DNA of 64,000 nucleotides from Gymnopilus junonius (taxonomy: Eukaryota > Basidiomycota > Agaricomycetes > Agaricales > Galerinaceae): NCBI GenBank assembly GCA_015501075.1, contig JADNYJ010000106.1, forward strand, positions 62,001 through 126,000, written 5' to 3'. Made by a program: the position numbers and the translations under genes. Shown here piece by piece: positions 25,990 through 37,467 of the stretch (its first letter is position 1; each line of letters begins with the position of its first letter). The notes below the pieces were generated by a model. It saw nothing but the letters and a program-made list of their open reading frames with translations, searched no databases and was not told the origin of the DNA.

Positions 25990-26829
25990 ATGTCCAACAA
26001 TCATTCCTTTCCGCAAGGCAATCCTCCGTCTTATAATGCCGCGCTTCATACTGGCCCTCCAAAACAGTCTACAGCTCCCTCACCTCCCTCTAATAATGTT
26101 TTCGCCGTGGGGACCAATGCCGCCTGAAGTATGGAGAGACAGCAGGAATCAACAAACGATATCTACAGACTAACGATCTGGATATACGCTTAGTGGTTTA
26201 TCACTCAATAAGCTGCGGGGCCAGACAACGTGCAAGAATTACTGGTGTATCTGTGTATCTAGTCGACGAGTTGAACGGGTGAGGAACCCTTTCAGTGTGG
26301 CACTTCACAGATATTCATCGTTTGCCTCTACAAAGGAAGTTAGTCCTCGGTCAACTAAGTATGCATCTTACTTGGTGACAGTCAAGAAAACAGTTCCCAT
26401 ATACTGGGTCGATCCCGATGGCACGGCGCACTCATGCCGCCATACGGACCTCAAACGCGATGTCAATACAGATGATATCTCCCGTGGCATGCTGGGGGTG
26501 AATATGTCATTCTTTTCTCCTGATTATTCTGTGTCTGATGTGCATAATTAGGACGGAGATATAGTTTATGTCAGACGATCCTTCGACGGCATCCAGGAGA
26601 ATAAAATAGTTGTGGTTAACTGATGTGATCACCTCGCAGGTGTGTGGAGTTTGAAAGCAGTGCAGCGGTAGGATATTGACGGACCTACTAATCCTAGTTT
26701 GTGGCAACGTTTACTTCAACCAGAAATACCCAGTATAAGGTGAAAGTGGTGGACACAAAGGAGTACCCTCTAGAATATGTAGTGGATCGCATGCTTACAC
26801 ACGACGAGGTGGAAATCTACACCGCTTGA
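25990..26829 (+). pseudogene. Small PPSY-motif gene, unit A copy (broken)
   Basis: Starts MSNNHSFPQGNPPSYNAA, almost the same as the unit C gene. A one-base loss near 26120 puts the frame into a stop (after VGTN) where unit C reads GTRCRLV; the sequence continues in another frame as RLKYGETAG. Exon 2 reads TKYASYLVTVKKTVPIYWVD and HTDLKRDVNTDDISRGMLG, exon 3 GDIVYVRRSFDG, where one extra base breaks the frame again, and the last exon YKVKVVDTKEYPLEYVVDRM then LTHDEVEIYTA. All four exons are recognisable by comparison with unit C, so the gene died, or was mis-assembled, recently. Confidence 0.7.
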
Positions 26830-27412
26830 GTTGAAATTTGTACTATGTAATCCTTGAACCTATCATCTGTAATTTTTTTCATCCCAGTAATGAGCCAGTC
26901 CTAAGATATTCTTGCCGCGCTGACTCGCTTGGGCTCGTCATCCAGGCTTTGCTGTGCAGTCCTTCATGGTTTCGTATTCCTGTTTGGACCATTAGACATA
27001 TCTTGTAAATCTCGTCCTTTTATTTGTCCTTTTTGGCCAACAATGGATGGCTAGTAGTGAGCTCGACGCCTCTTCGGCAAGGGGTGTATATGTAGTTCCG
27101 TGGAAAAAAATACGACCTTGTTTTCAGATGTAAATCACCCCAACTCTTAGCTAATATAAACTCGAACCCAGCCTCCGTAGGTGTACTTACTAATAGCGGG
27201 AAAATTGCACCTACAAATCTGATCACCATCACAAATCTGATCCCAAATCAGATCAATCCATAACGGCTGGTTCATTGGAGTTTAAGTAAAGTGTCTCTAA
27301 AGGTGCGCCTCGGGAGTCGGTCTACGTTTGCGGCTGATGGTCTATTTTTGGCGCAAGCCTGACAGACTCTGACTAATGGTCAATTACCTTCCGCTAGGCA
27401 TTGTCTGATAAA
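26830..27412. other. Spacer between units A and B, no gene seen
   Basis: No frame with a motif. A minus-strand frame at 27020-27232 has no support. Confidence 0.4.
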
Positions 27413-27616
27413 GTGTCGAACAGTCACAACGAGCGTCGAGAATAAAAAAATAATACTGCAGGGCGTTTCCACTGTGGCTGTGAAGAGCGTGTGATAAGGA
27501 ATTCAATAGTAACGTGACATGTACGCTCTACAGTGTAACGTGATTACCTCAATGTCATCAACACTTGACGTGAACGACGCCTTCCCCAGGACCGAACTCG
27601 TTGATCTTCACCCAAC

Positions 27617-29212
27617 ATGGTCTTGGTGAGCTCCTTAGCTCATTGTATATACTTCTACCTCATGTTTCAGGATCTCTGGATTTCTAGATTCCATTTGACC
27701 CTGCTGATGTCCGATTCGAAATAGAGGATAGATGGAAATGGTGGGATTCAATGCGGGGTTGGTTGGCAGAGCGAGGTTATGCCCTCTATGATTACCTCCC
27801 AGAAGGCGACGGCTATAGGACGTATGCTCATTGGAAGCCCTCTAGACCCTGCCCAGGACCCGTTGATTTCCCATACCCTTACATGGGATCAGACGACGAC
27901 CCAACGGGCTATGGTAACGATTATGGGGAGGTGCGCTTCTGGTTAATTAGAAATTTCTCCTCTTCTAACCATGAGCAATTTAAGGGTCGTGTTGTTTTTG
28001 CACAGGATAATGAAGGTCGCCATCTCGCCGTCAAACTCTTAAAGGGTGGTTCTGAAGAGGTCAAGATATTAAAGTTTCTAAAGGATGAACCGTGTCTTCG
28101 TGACTTGGAGTCATTTCCTTACGTTCTACCTGTACTGGACCTCCTGCCATGCGAAGATCACTTCTTTGCCATTATGCCTAGGTTAGTCCTAGTAGATAAT
28201 GTTATGTCTATTCCTTTAATCCAATTTCGTCTACTCAGATGGGGTGATATCAGCTTTACGCCATGGTTTCCTACCCTATATCACGCTGCCCTTCACATGC
28301 GCTGCCTCTTGAAGGTGAAAATCTAACTGATTATGCGAATCTTATTTTGACACTCTTCGTAGGCGTTGACATTTCTGCACCGTTGTCGAATTTTTCACAG
28401 AGTTTGTTTTAATCCTATCATCCTAGTTTAAGTCCTCAGTATCGTTTTCTAGGATGTGGCGCACAGAAATATCCTAGTGAATAGGTTAACCGGGTTCCGA
28501 GACCTTGATAGCACATATCTAATGCAGTTCGAACTCGAGGAGGAAGGCAAATTGAAATATGTATTATTCGACTTCGATCGTGCGATAATGCTTGACGAAG
28601 AAACCTACGGCCAGAGTCCTATGCTACCAATCCATGTCGTTGATCGAGGATTCTACGCCCCGCCTTATGAACGTTTGCTTGGTTATCCCGACTTTGATCC
28701 ATTCAAATACGATGTCGCTTGCCTTGGGATTTATTTTGACGAAACATTCGGGGTGCGTAGCTCCTTTACACTTTTTACTGATTTAATGCGCTGCAACTGT
28801 TGTTTCGCAACAGGATTATATACCTGATGCCCCTCTTTTCGCACCTCTTATCGATGGGATGGTAACAGCTGACATTGAAAAGCGTTTTTCTGCGGCTCAA
28901 GCCCTTGCATTCATGGATTCCATCCTGGGCAACATCTCGCAAACTATTCCGTCATTCAAACAGTCACCTATCTGGCTGGGAAATTATTATGATCGCGATC
29001 GTTGGAAAGATTTGCCTGAAGATTTTGTTTCTACGTGGGCATCCTATCGTGACAACAGTTTTTCAGGTATGATCAAATTTCAAATGTGGTTTCTCCATCG
29101 TGGGAGAATGCTGGCGTGGTACGTATTGTACGGTTGCCGAAGCGCACATCGCGCTGTCTCGGGTATATTTAAAAGCATCTTTAGATTTATTTTTTCTATG
29201 TTCATTATCTGA
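27617..29212 (+). CDS. Protein-kinase-like protein, unit B copy (open, best gene model)
   Basis: Seven exons join cleanly: 27617-27625, 27688-27930, 27985-28181, 28239-28314, 28363-28401, 28453-28752 and 28814-29212, giving 420 residues. The 9-nt first exon encodes MVL. Motifs by residue: WKWWDSMRGWLAERGYALYD (about 16-35), SRPCPGPVDFPYPYMGSDDD (about 53-72), lysine in RHLAVKLLKGGSEEVKIL (about 99), HRDVAHRNILVN (catalytic Asp 189, Asn 194), DFD at 228-230 in VLFDFDRAIML, and DVACLGIYFD near 274. The exon border splits HR from D. The C-terminal 35 residues are hydrophobic and basic (GIFKSIFRFIFSMFII), so membrane contact is possible. It should be a soluble or membrane-edge kinase-like protein. 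Activity is plausible because K, D and N are kept, but the DFD change is unusual. Confidence 0.87.
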
Positions 29213-29627
29213 GCTTACGAGTTACATGCATATTTACAATTTATCTGCGCACCGGTCGTTCTGGTATTGGGACATTGGTAGTAATCTACCTGTAACCTTG
29301 TCCACACCAATGCTTACGCAGGTGATTGTAGATAAACAACCCAGACATGTAACAGCGTCAGGACACCTAAAATCCGGCCTGGCCATTGAGGGAGAATACC
29401 CGAAAGATCATCGATCATATGCTGCACCTTGTGATGCAACTTATACTTAGGTGCCTTCGCTGCTAGGTATTCTGCCTGTATGAATCGCTCACTAACGTTG
29501 ACTGGCCAATTTCACTCATAATTTGCAAAATCGACTCCAGTTCTACCAAATTGCAACTCCTGTACAACCTTTCTGCCTGCAGTCTCTTCAAATGGGCAGT
29601 TCTATTTTTCCCTTCAAGATGCAACAT

Positions 29628-29641
29628 GATAAGAATGTGGG
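29628..29641 (+). promoter_or_regulatory. Shared upstream box GATAAGAATGTGGG, unit B
   Basis: Same 14-base core as in units A and C, 189 bases before the small gene. A TATTTAA box follows at about 29740. Confidence 0.4.
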
Positions 29642-29816
29642 CACACACAACTCTGCAGGATTCTTCCTTATGCCCTTCCATGGAAAAATGTGCATGCAGA
29701 TGGGAGCTATAGCAATTTCAGGACTATTCGATCCTTGGGCTATTTAAAGTTGGATATTCTACATTCTACATCTTCCCAGCTTCATCTTTCCCCATCTCAG
29801 ACACCCTTTCAAAGAT

Positions 29817-30281
29817 ATGTCCAACAACCATGCAGTTCCTACAGGAAACCCCCCATCTTATAATCATGCTACCAATGCCCCAAGAACATATAGGAATGAT
29901 GCACAATGATCTACAACTAGGCCCTCAGCATTTGCCCAGCACCAATCTGCCACTTTCATTTTTAACATGGGGGATCAGTGCTGCTTGGTCAGGGATGAAG
30001 TAGCCAATGTTGTTTATGTTAGACATTCCTTCGCTGGTATTGATGAGGATAAGCCAGTTAAGGTCATATGTGTAATTACTTCACAGGTGTGTCACGCTTG
30101 CAAACTGCATATGGATAAACATTATTAGTTGACACCCTTTTAATATCCATAGTTCATTGCAATGCTCATTTCAGACAGGATTCTCGCATACAAGGTCATC
30201 CCAGTAACTTTGGAGCAGATGGAATTAGAGTTTATGGTAGATCATATGTTGACCCATGATGAGTTGGAAAGAGTGCTTTGA
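29817..30281 (+). pseudogene. Small PPSY-motif gene, unit B copy (decayed)
   Basis: Starts MSNNHAVPTGNPPSYNHATN but reaches a stop after about 31 codons. The piece MGDQCCLVRDEVANV corresponds to unit C MGTRCRLVRDETADV. The middle exon block is missing, and the sequence jumps to VVYVRHSFAGIDEDKPVKVI. The last exon survives (MELEFMVDHMLTHDELERVL to 30281). CpG dinucleotides are nearly absent, unlike units A and C, which suggests decay by deamination of methylated C as well as an internal deletion. Confidence 0.7.
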
Positions 30282-31453
30282 TATGAGGGGTACCAATGAG
30301 CCCAGAAAATATTAATTTCATATTGACAATGTACAATGTTTCTTTCAGAGCCAATATTCTATGGCCATATCAGCAAGTTAACAATTTACTTTTCCACTTT
30401 TTGTTGTTTTTTGACTTTTTGGATGGCACCAAAAAGTTGTCAAAAAGCTAGCTACTGACTATCCTTGAATATACAAATAAGTTGCAGAAAGATGACATGG
30501 GGGTCGTAAATGTGCTACTAGTTATTTATAAAGCCCATTCCTAGCAATCTTGTCCATCAAAATGATCATACGAGGTTGATGTGTCCTCCACAGCACCCAC
30601 TGCAAGCACTGCAAACCAGTATACATGAAATAGTAGGGGCTAGCCATCTGCTTCTATATATATGACCACCTTGGTGCACCACAATGATGGGAGGAAGTGT
30701 TATGCATGTCACACTGGGTGTGGAGAGGATGAAAGGGCATGAGCAACCAAGCGATGCATCACCAGCATTCCATGTTCAATTTGAACTCTGATGCACATGA
30801 TATGTTGAACAACTATTTGTGGCAATTCCACAGCTACTCATCACCATCTCTATCCTCTCATCCACCACCACATCTGATCATTTGCCTCAAGCACCCCTCT
30901 CAGCTCTGCCAATGCTGCCTTGAATACTTGACTTCTTAGAAACTACGGTGGTGGTCCTTTCTGATGGCATGCAATAAGTAACTTGAGTAACTGATAGGGA
31001 CAGACAATCAGATATGGGTATTGGAAACAATCAGGTAAGTGGCCCTCATCGAGTTGTACAAGACATTTTGACTGACTGAAATTGTCACAGAATGAAGTGC
31101 AGGCCCATCAGTTTCCTTGCTGCCCCTCTGTTACTCATAAGCAGACACTGTGATGGAACCTCCAAGCAAGCAGAGTCACACTAGGTTGGAATTTGAGAGC
31201 TGGATTGCCAGAAATAATAGAACTTGGGGTTTGTTACATATATACCATGGACCAGTTAATAATTACCACATACATTACTTCTGTAACACATACAATTTCT
31301 GGTAGGGATTTTTCACTTTTGTAGCTTTTTCACTTTTCTGCCTGTGGGACCAGTCTGAAAAGCATGCTGCTTTTTGGGAATGGACCATGGACTTTTTGAT
31401 GCTTTTTATCACTTTTTTCACTTGCACAAGTGGAAAAAAGTAAATTGTTAAAC

Positions 31454-32074
31454 CAAGGGGGGAGCAGGATTTGAATCCACCATATGGGGTTGGTTGGTTA
31501 GTCCAGCCAGCAGGCCATTAGAATTTTTTTATTTATGTAGCTATTTTTGGTAATTTACAGGCTAGATGAGCTCAGATTAGCCTGGTACACTCTCTTGAGG
31601 TATTTTCTGTACTGTCCTCACTTGCCAAATGAGATATTTCTGAAGATGACCCTGTCAGAACCTGTGCATGCTATTTACAGATAAGGTAATGCTTCATTCT
31701 CATAAGCCTGGTATATAATGTTTAGACTGAGGATGATATTCGAGAGGATAAAACTGTTATCTGTCCACATTGTGAGGCACCAGTCCATTTGGGCACAGCT
31801 GGTCTTCAAAACTACTACAAGTGACACAAAGGAAGCAAGCAATGCATGGGGTTTGTCACCCATGCAAGAGCTCAGAGAAAAGCAGAGGAAGGGGTGGCAA
31901 ACAAAGGTGTGGTGTGTAGACAGCAGGCTGACAATGACATGATGCTGAACTTGAACCATGACATATTTACCTATATGGAAGGTTAGTCTCATGCCTGGTT
32001 GGTTAGTTCAGCCATGGTGGCCTTAGGAAAAAAATCAACATGATACATTAAATTAAAATCCTGCTCCCCCCTTG
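31454..32074. mobile_element. Element bounded by 19-bp perfect inverted repeats
   Basis: CAAGGGGGGAGCAGGATTT at 31454-31472 is repeated inverted at 32056-32074. Beyond the 19 bases the match continues weakly outward (GTTAAAC/GTTTAAC). Inside, GGTTGGTTAGTCCAGCC (near 31490) recurs in direct orientation as GGTTGGTTAGTTCAGCC near 31998. There is no coding sequence. It may be a MITE-like element or two nested fragments of one repeat. The superfamily is unknown. Confidence 0.55.
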
Positions 32075-32563
32075 TGTTAAACTCCTGATGCATCTACAGT
32101 GTCGAAGAAAATTCTTATGAAATTCAAAATATTGAAGTTGTTGCAGTAAATCTGGAATTCAGAAAATGCACTATGTGATGTGATGCACCTCATGTGGTGG
32201 CAAAACCCAACCCCCTCATGTGTGCCCCCACCAAAAGGCTTCAAATTGAAAAGGCAGCTGACTTACTTTTAAGCTGACCCTGCCCAGCTGGCCTGTAAGC
32301 CTTACACCATTTTTTGGCTTGCCACAATCCACAAAGTGTCTCTAGCTTGTAATTAGTGTACACCTAATAAATTTTGAAAATATTAGAGATAAGTGAGGGT
32401 GAGATCTTGGCTTGATGGTCTCATCAGCACATCTGGTGGGCAAGCTTTGGCATGTGCACATCTGAAATAGGAGCATGATCAGATAAAACACTGTTCATGA
32501 GCCCAGTTTTTGCTCTCTGCATAATAATTTCAGGGCATAAAGCTGTCAGAAATTTACTGTTAT

Positions 32564-33013
32564 TGTTACAACTCCCCATTTCTCTTATCTTATTGTGGCC
32601 CTATTTTTCTTATCATTTATCAATGGATTGTTATTTATATAGTTTTCATCATGATCATCTTTCCTCACAAAGATGATCATTCTTTCTCTTATGATTATGT
32701 GGACAAACTTTCCCTTCTGATCATCATCCCTCTTGCATTGCCCTGATGATGATCATCCCTTCTGATTCCCCTGTTTTGTTACTGTTTCATTTATATTATT
32801 ATCAACCACAAATAGTATATAAACCATAGCTAGTCTACCATGTACTTTAGCTTGTTCTTGAGAATCTACTCTTGTAACAACCAGAGTGATAACTTGAACC
32901 TTAAGGCAATCTTCTGTCAAAGACAATACCTTAAGGACTTCATTGAATGACCTCTATGACCACTATGCTAGACTTAGTCACATTGATTAAGTTCTATTGT
33001 TAAAATCATAACA
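32564..33013 (-). mobile_element. Solo LTR, copy 1 (450 bp)
   Basis: Begins TGTTAC and ends CATAACA, with 5-bp target duplications GTTAT on both sides (32559-32563 and 33014-33018). Its reverse complement matches the copy at 33224-33677 over its whole length with scattered differences. No internal retrotransposon region adjoins it, so it is a recombination product (solo LTR) of an LTR retrotransposon. Confidence 0.85.
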
Positions 33014-33223
33014 GTTATAGCCTTCTGCATCTCTGAGGATTTCTAAGAGAAGAGGACTTCAAATGGGCCTCTGATGCTGCCTTCTAGTTGAGCATTATGC
33101 TTCCTTGTTTGATTATGCAACATTGAATGTACTTTTCTTCAAATATTTTGGGGATTACTATCAATTAGATATATAAATTTAATTACATGAAGGCCTTTGC
33201 AGAATTCAGTTGTATACTCCCAC

Positions 33224-33677
33224 TGTTATGACCTTAATGATAGAGCTTAATCAATGTGACTAAGTCTAGTATAGTAGTCATAGAGATCAGTTCAATGAAG
33301 TCTTCTAAGTATTGTCTTCAGCAGAAGATTGCTTGGAAGTTCAAGTCATTCTTGGTTTGCTACAAGAGATATAATTCTCAAGAACAAGCTAAAGTACATA
33401 GTAGTCTAGCTATGGTTTATATACTATTTGTGTTTGATAATAATATAAGTAAAATGGTATCAAAACAGGGGAATTGGAAGGGATGATCATCATAGGGGTG
33501 ATGTGACAGAGATGATGATCGGAAATGAAAGGTTGTCTATATAATGTGTAAGAAAACAAATGATCATCTTGCAAGGAAAGATGATCATGATGAAAGCTAT
33601 ATAAATAACAAATCAGATGATAAATGATAAAAAAAAAGGAGATGTGATAAGATAAGAGAAAATGAGGGATCATAACA
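33224..33677 (+). mobile_element. Solo LTR, copy 2 (454 bp), inverted relative to copy 1
   Basis: Starts TGTTATGACC and ends GATCATAACA, flanked by the 5-bp duplication CCCAC (33219-33223 and 33678-33682). It contains an internal TATATAAATAA near 33600. It is the same family as copy 1 but, by its different target duplication, an independent insertion. The two copies form a large imperfect inverted repeat with a 210-bp spacer. Confidence 0.85.
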
Positions 33678-35904
33678 CCCACTTTTGAGGCCATTTGCAT
33701 GCTGTAGTGGTGATTAGATGAGCTTCTGGAGTTTGCTGCTGTGTTTTGATCCCACATTGCACACTGCACTTTTTGAATCCCAGATGTCCTCTGCTATCTA
33801 CTAGTAATAGCATGATTCATCATAGTCCCTGCCCATGAAGCAGTGAACTGGACTCACAGATCTTCACTCTTATGGCTGTCAGTGGTACTCTGACCAGGCA
33901 GCTTCACCATTCCAAGGGAAGTCCAAATCAGGATGGTCTCAGATCAAGGACCAATTTATACTGAGGCAACCAATTTCAAAACTGAAGGACCAATTTGTAG
34001 TCATGTGATCTCATGAGCATGCATGCTCGCAAAGTGTGTCTTGCAGCAATTGCTGCTCGACCTCAAGAACACTGAAGCAAGGCTGCAAAAGAATTCAAAG
34101 AATTCAGAATAAATTACAGGGTGTATACATAATAATAATGGAGAGTAAGAATGACAAAAATTGCCAAAGCTCTCATGGGAGCCTCTGAAGGAGCCCAATT
34201 TCGGACTTTTGACCTTCAGCAAAGAGAGAAATGCACATCTGGAAGAACCTATCTGAAAGCAAATCCATTGAAGTGTTCTATAAAATAGACTAGTTTTATA
34301 TACCTAATGGATTCACTTTGTAGGAGTGGGATCTGTATCTAAATTGCTGTAATAATAAGTCATCTTACTAGGGGGAGAGAGGAAATTTTTGATCTAGAAA
34401 CACCAAACCTAAGCAGAATCTCCCAATTCTTTTTGTAAATAGAAGGGATATATAGCAAAATAGTATTGGCACTGAGATGATAGGACACACTTGCATGTTG
34501 CTTTAGAATAAAATCATGTTTCCTGAAATTTGAGAAGAGTAAGGCAAAATGGACCAAATAGAACCATAATTTCAGTCCAATAAAGGCTGCCTACTCATTA
34601 TATTTGCTCTCCCAAATGGGATAGAGTATTAGGCCAATAGATGATGGTCAGAAACCTTGAATGCCACAGAGAAACTGCTTCTCTCCTTGACTTTTAGCTT
34701 TGGGAAAGGTAAAATCAGTCTCAGAAGTATCCTACAGGCTTTCCTTGTCCTTGCACATAAATCATGCAATTCACATTTCATAATTACTTAACTATCACCT
34801 TGTATGGCTGATGATTGGCTCCAGTGATGAGATTGACAATCCCAGGCATGTACTTTACTGTGCTTCACTTCAAGTGAAGACCACAGGTGAGAACTACCTA
34901 CTGAGTAAGGAAATCCCCTGGGAGGAATTTCCACCCTCTGGCCAGAAAGCCCTGGTCTCAGAATTGTCCAGATTTGGACTTCAAAGGCCCTTAGAATGAC
35001 TAATTTTTCCTCTGACTGTGGGACTGTGTGTTCATGTGATAATTCAGCCTGACTGTTTGACTCTCTGAGTCTAATGCAACTTGATTTAATTTAATTCTAA
35101 ATGAGAGTGTAAGCCCATGCTTTGCATGGGACCAGGGTTGATCTCTCCTTATGAATCTCAATATTACTTCAGAACACAACAAAACCAATATTACTATAGG
35201 CAATATATACTTGTTTTCTATCTATAGCCTGGAAGGAAAAGAAAAGTATAAGCTGCTTGTGTAATCAGGAACTCAATTTGAATAGGACATTGATAAGAAG
35301 CCTACCTTGACATCTGGTACATCACAGTCAGGCTTCATGGCACATGATGGTGACACCAGTCAGGAAAAGGGTAGTGTAGACATGAGGCATACCATGGCCC
35401 TGGCATTCAACAGTGTAAGGTTGGTGGTGTTGAGATGACACAGGATCTTGTGAACCTTGATCCTTGATTTTGGGCAGTGTTAGCAGAGGCTGCTCAGGAG
35501 GGCAAGAAGGAGGCTGACTCATATGTATAGTAAATGTGGCCAAAGATGATGGAGCAGCATACCCAATCTCATTGCAGGGTGGGCAATTTTTATAAGGCAT
35601 GCCAGTGGCTGACATCTTGGCAGACAGGTGGCTAGCAACTTGGCAGCTTGCAGGAGTTTGGGAGATTCAAGAGTAACACTAAGAAAAAGTGAAGATAGAT
35701 AGAGATAAAATACAATAGATGACATCAACAATACTCAAGGGCCTCCTCCCCCTCCTTGACTTCCTCCTCTATATGGTGATGTTTGCTAGTGATGTGAGTG
35801 GATGGTCCAGCTACTAGAGGCAGAGAGGAAGGCTCCTCTACAGGGGATGATGATGAATTGCTGGCAGGAGCCAATGGAGTCTGGGGTGTGGTTCTATTAC
35901 CTGG

Positions 35905-37440
35905 AATGAAAGAGAACAATGATACTCACAAGCAAAAATTGAATTATATGGACTATTCCGAGCTCTCAAAGCATGTAAAGTCTATATCATTGGTGTGGAA
36001 AATTTAACCATTGAAGTTGATGCGAAGTACATTAAAGGAATGATTAACAACCCTGACATCCAACCAAGCATTGCTATGAATCATTGGATTGCTGGAATTT
36101 TATTGTTTAGCTTCAAGCTTTGGCATGTACCTGGAAAGGACCACGCACCTGCAGATGGATTATCCAGAAGGCCTAAAGTGCCTGAAGACCCAGATGAATG
36201 CAATGACATGGATGATTGGATTGATGAATCTTACTCTTTCACAATAGAAGTCCTAAATTGGATCACACCCTCCAAATACAAATTAGCACACAGTCTAGTC
36301 AAGTCAAGTGCTCATAAATCAAGCAAATATATTACCATTCCATACCCAAAATCCCAATACCTCTTACCTTCAAATTTTATCAGCAGTTTTAACTCGAATG
36401 AGATATCAATTCTGTGACATGAAAGAGCCCAAGCTAAAGACAAGCAGCTCAAAGACATTATTAAATTCCTTCGCAATCCAGAAGCATCTATCAACTTACC
36501 AGGCAAAGAATTCAAGTGCTTCATTCGATATGTGACACTTTTCTTTCTAGCAAATGAACAATTATGGAAGAAAGATCCTCAAGGGAGACATAAGCTTGTT
36601 ATTCCTGAAATAAAATGGTTAGCTTTAATTAAACAAGCACATGATGACTTGGGCCATAAAGGGATCTATACTGTCTGTCTCTGCCTCCTTGAACGATTCT
36701 GGTGGCCTTATCTCAAAGACAACCTCAAGTGGTACATAAGAACCTGTCATGAATGTCAGCTTTAACTATTGAAGAAAATTGTCATACCTCCAACTGTACC
36801 AAGTCCATCTGGATTATTTTGAAAAATCTACATCGACACCATGCTCATGCCCAAAGCAAAAGGGTATCATTATATTGTACATGGAAGATGCTCACTCACC
36901 ACTACCTGGAATAGTGCATGCTCAAAAATGAAAATCAATGTGGAATTTCAACTTCATATATCAAATACTCTGCAGATGGGGTGCTATCGAAGAAATAGTC
37001 ATGGACAATGCACCCAGTACATCCAAGCAGTTGAATATCTTGTGGAGAAATTCCATATCCACTACATTAGAATATCACCCTACAACTCAAGAGCTCAAGG
37101 ACCAATTGAACGGCGGCATTTTGATGTTCAGAAAGCTTTAATTAAAGCAGCAGATGGTGATGAATTAAAGTGGCCAGATGTTGCACCTTCTGTGTTCTGG
37201 GCAGAGTGTGTTACAATTAACAAGTCTACTGGGTACTCACCTTATTTCCTTGCTCATGGAGTCAAACCTCTGTTACCATTTGACCTTGCAGAAGCAACCT
37301 ACCTTGCACCAGGTCTCAATAAAATGATGTCAACTGCAGATCTTATTTCAGAATGTGCAAAAATGCTACTTAAGTGCCCAAATGATCTACTACATGTCAA
37401 GGAACAAGTCCTTAAATCTCAATGGCAAGCAGTCTGACAA
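35905..37440 (+). pseudogene. Ty3/Gypsy pol remnant: RNase H to integrase
   Basis: Fragments in several frames read as RNase H (VENLTIEVDAKYIKGMINNP, LWHVPGKDHAPADGLSRRP), then the HHCC zinc domain of integrase (AHDDLGHKGIYTV, YIRTCHECQL) and the integrase core (YIDTMLMPKAKGYHYIVHG, VMDNAP, GPIERRHFDVQKA). There is no reverse transcriptase upstream and no LTR pair around it. Stops and frame changes interrupt it, several at places where a CpG-containing codon would be expected, consistent with deamination. It is a dead fragment. Confidence 0.85.
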
Positions 37441-37467
37441 TTTGAAAAGACTCATGCTAGCAAGATA

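Larger units (their letters stand above)
23690..26829 (+). repeat. Duplicated two-gene module, unit A
   Basis: First of three same-strand copies of a module made of a kinase-like gene and a small downstream gene. The 5' flank (GTCGAACCAG...GCGTCGAGAATAAA, then GTGTAACGTGA about 90 bases before the start codon) recurs before unit B at 27413 and, for the last part, before unit C at 40615. Confidence 0.8.
27413..30281 (+). repeat. Duplicated two-gene module, unit B
   Basis: The second module copy lies head-to-tail with unit A. Flank, kinase-like gene, shared upstream box and small gene are in the same order and spacing as in unit A. The right end is CpG-poor. Confidence 0.8.

Noticed and set aside
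30739..30939. Short plus-strand frame in the repeat block
   Set aside because: His/Ser/Pro-rich chance frame in CpG-depleted DNA.
35328..35919. Minus-strand frames that look Pro/Ser-rich
   Set aside because: They lie in the CpG-poor repeat block, next to the Gypsy remnant, and may be gag-like debris, but nothing diagnostic is visible.
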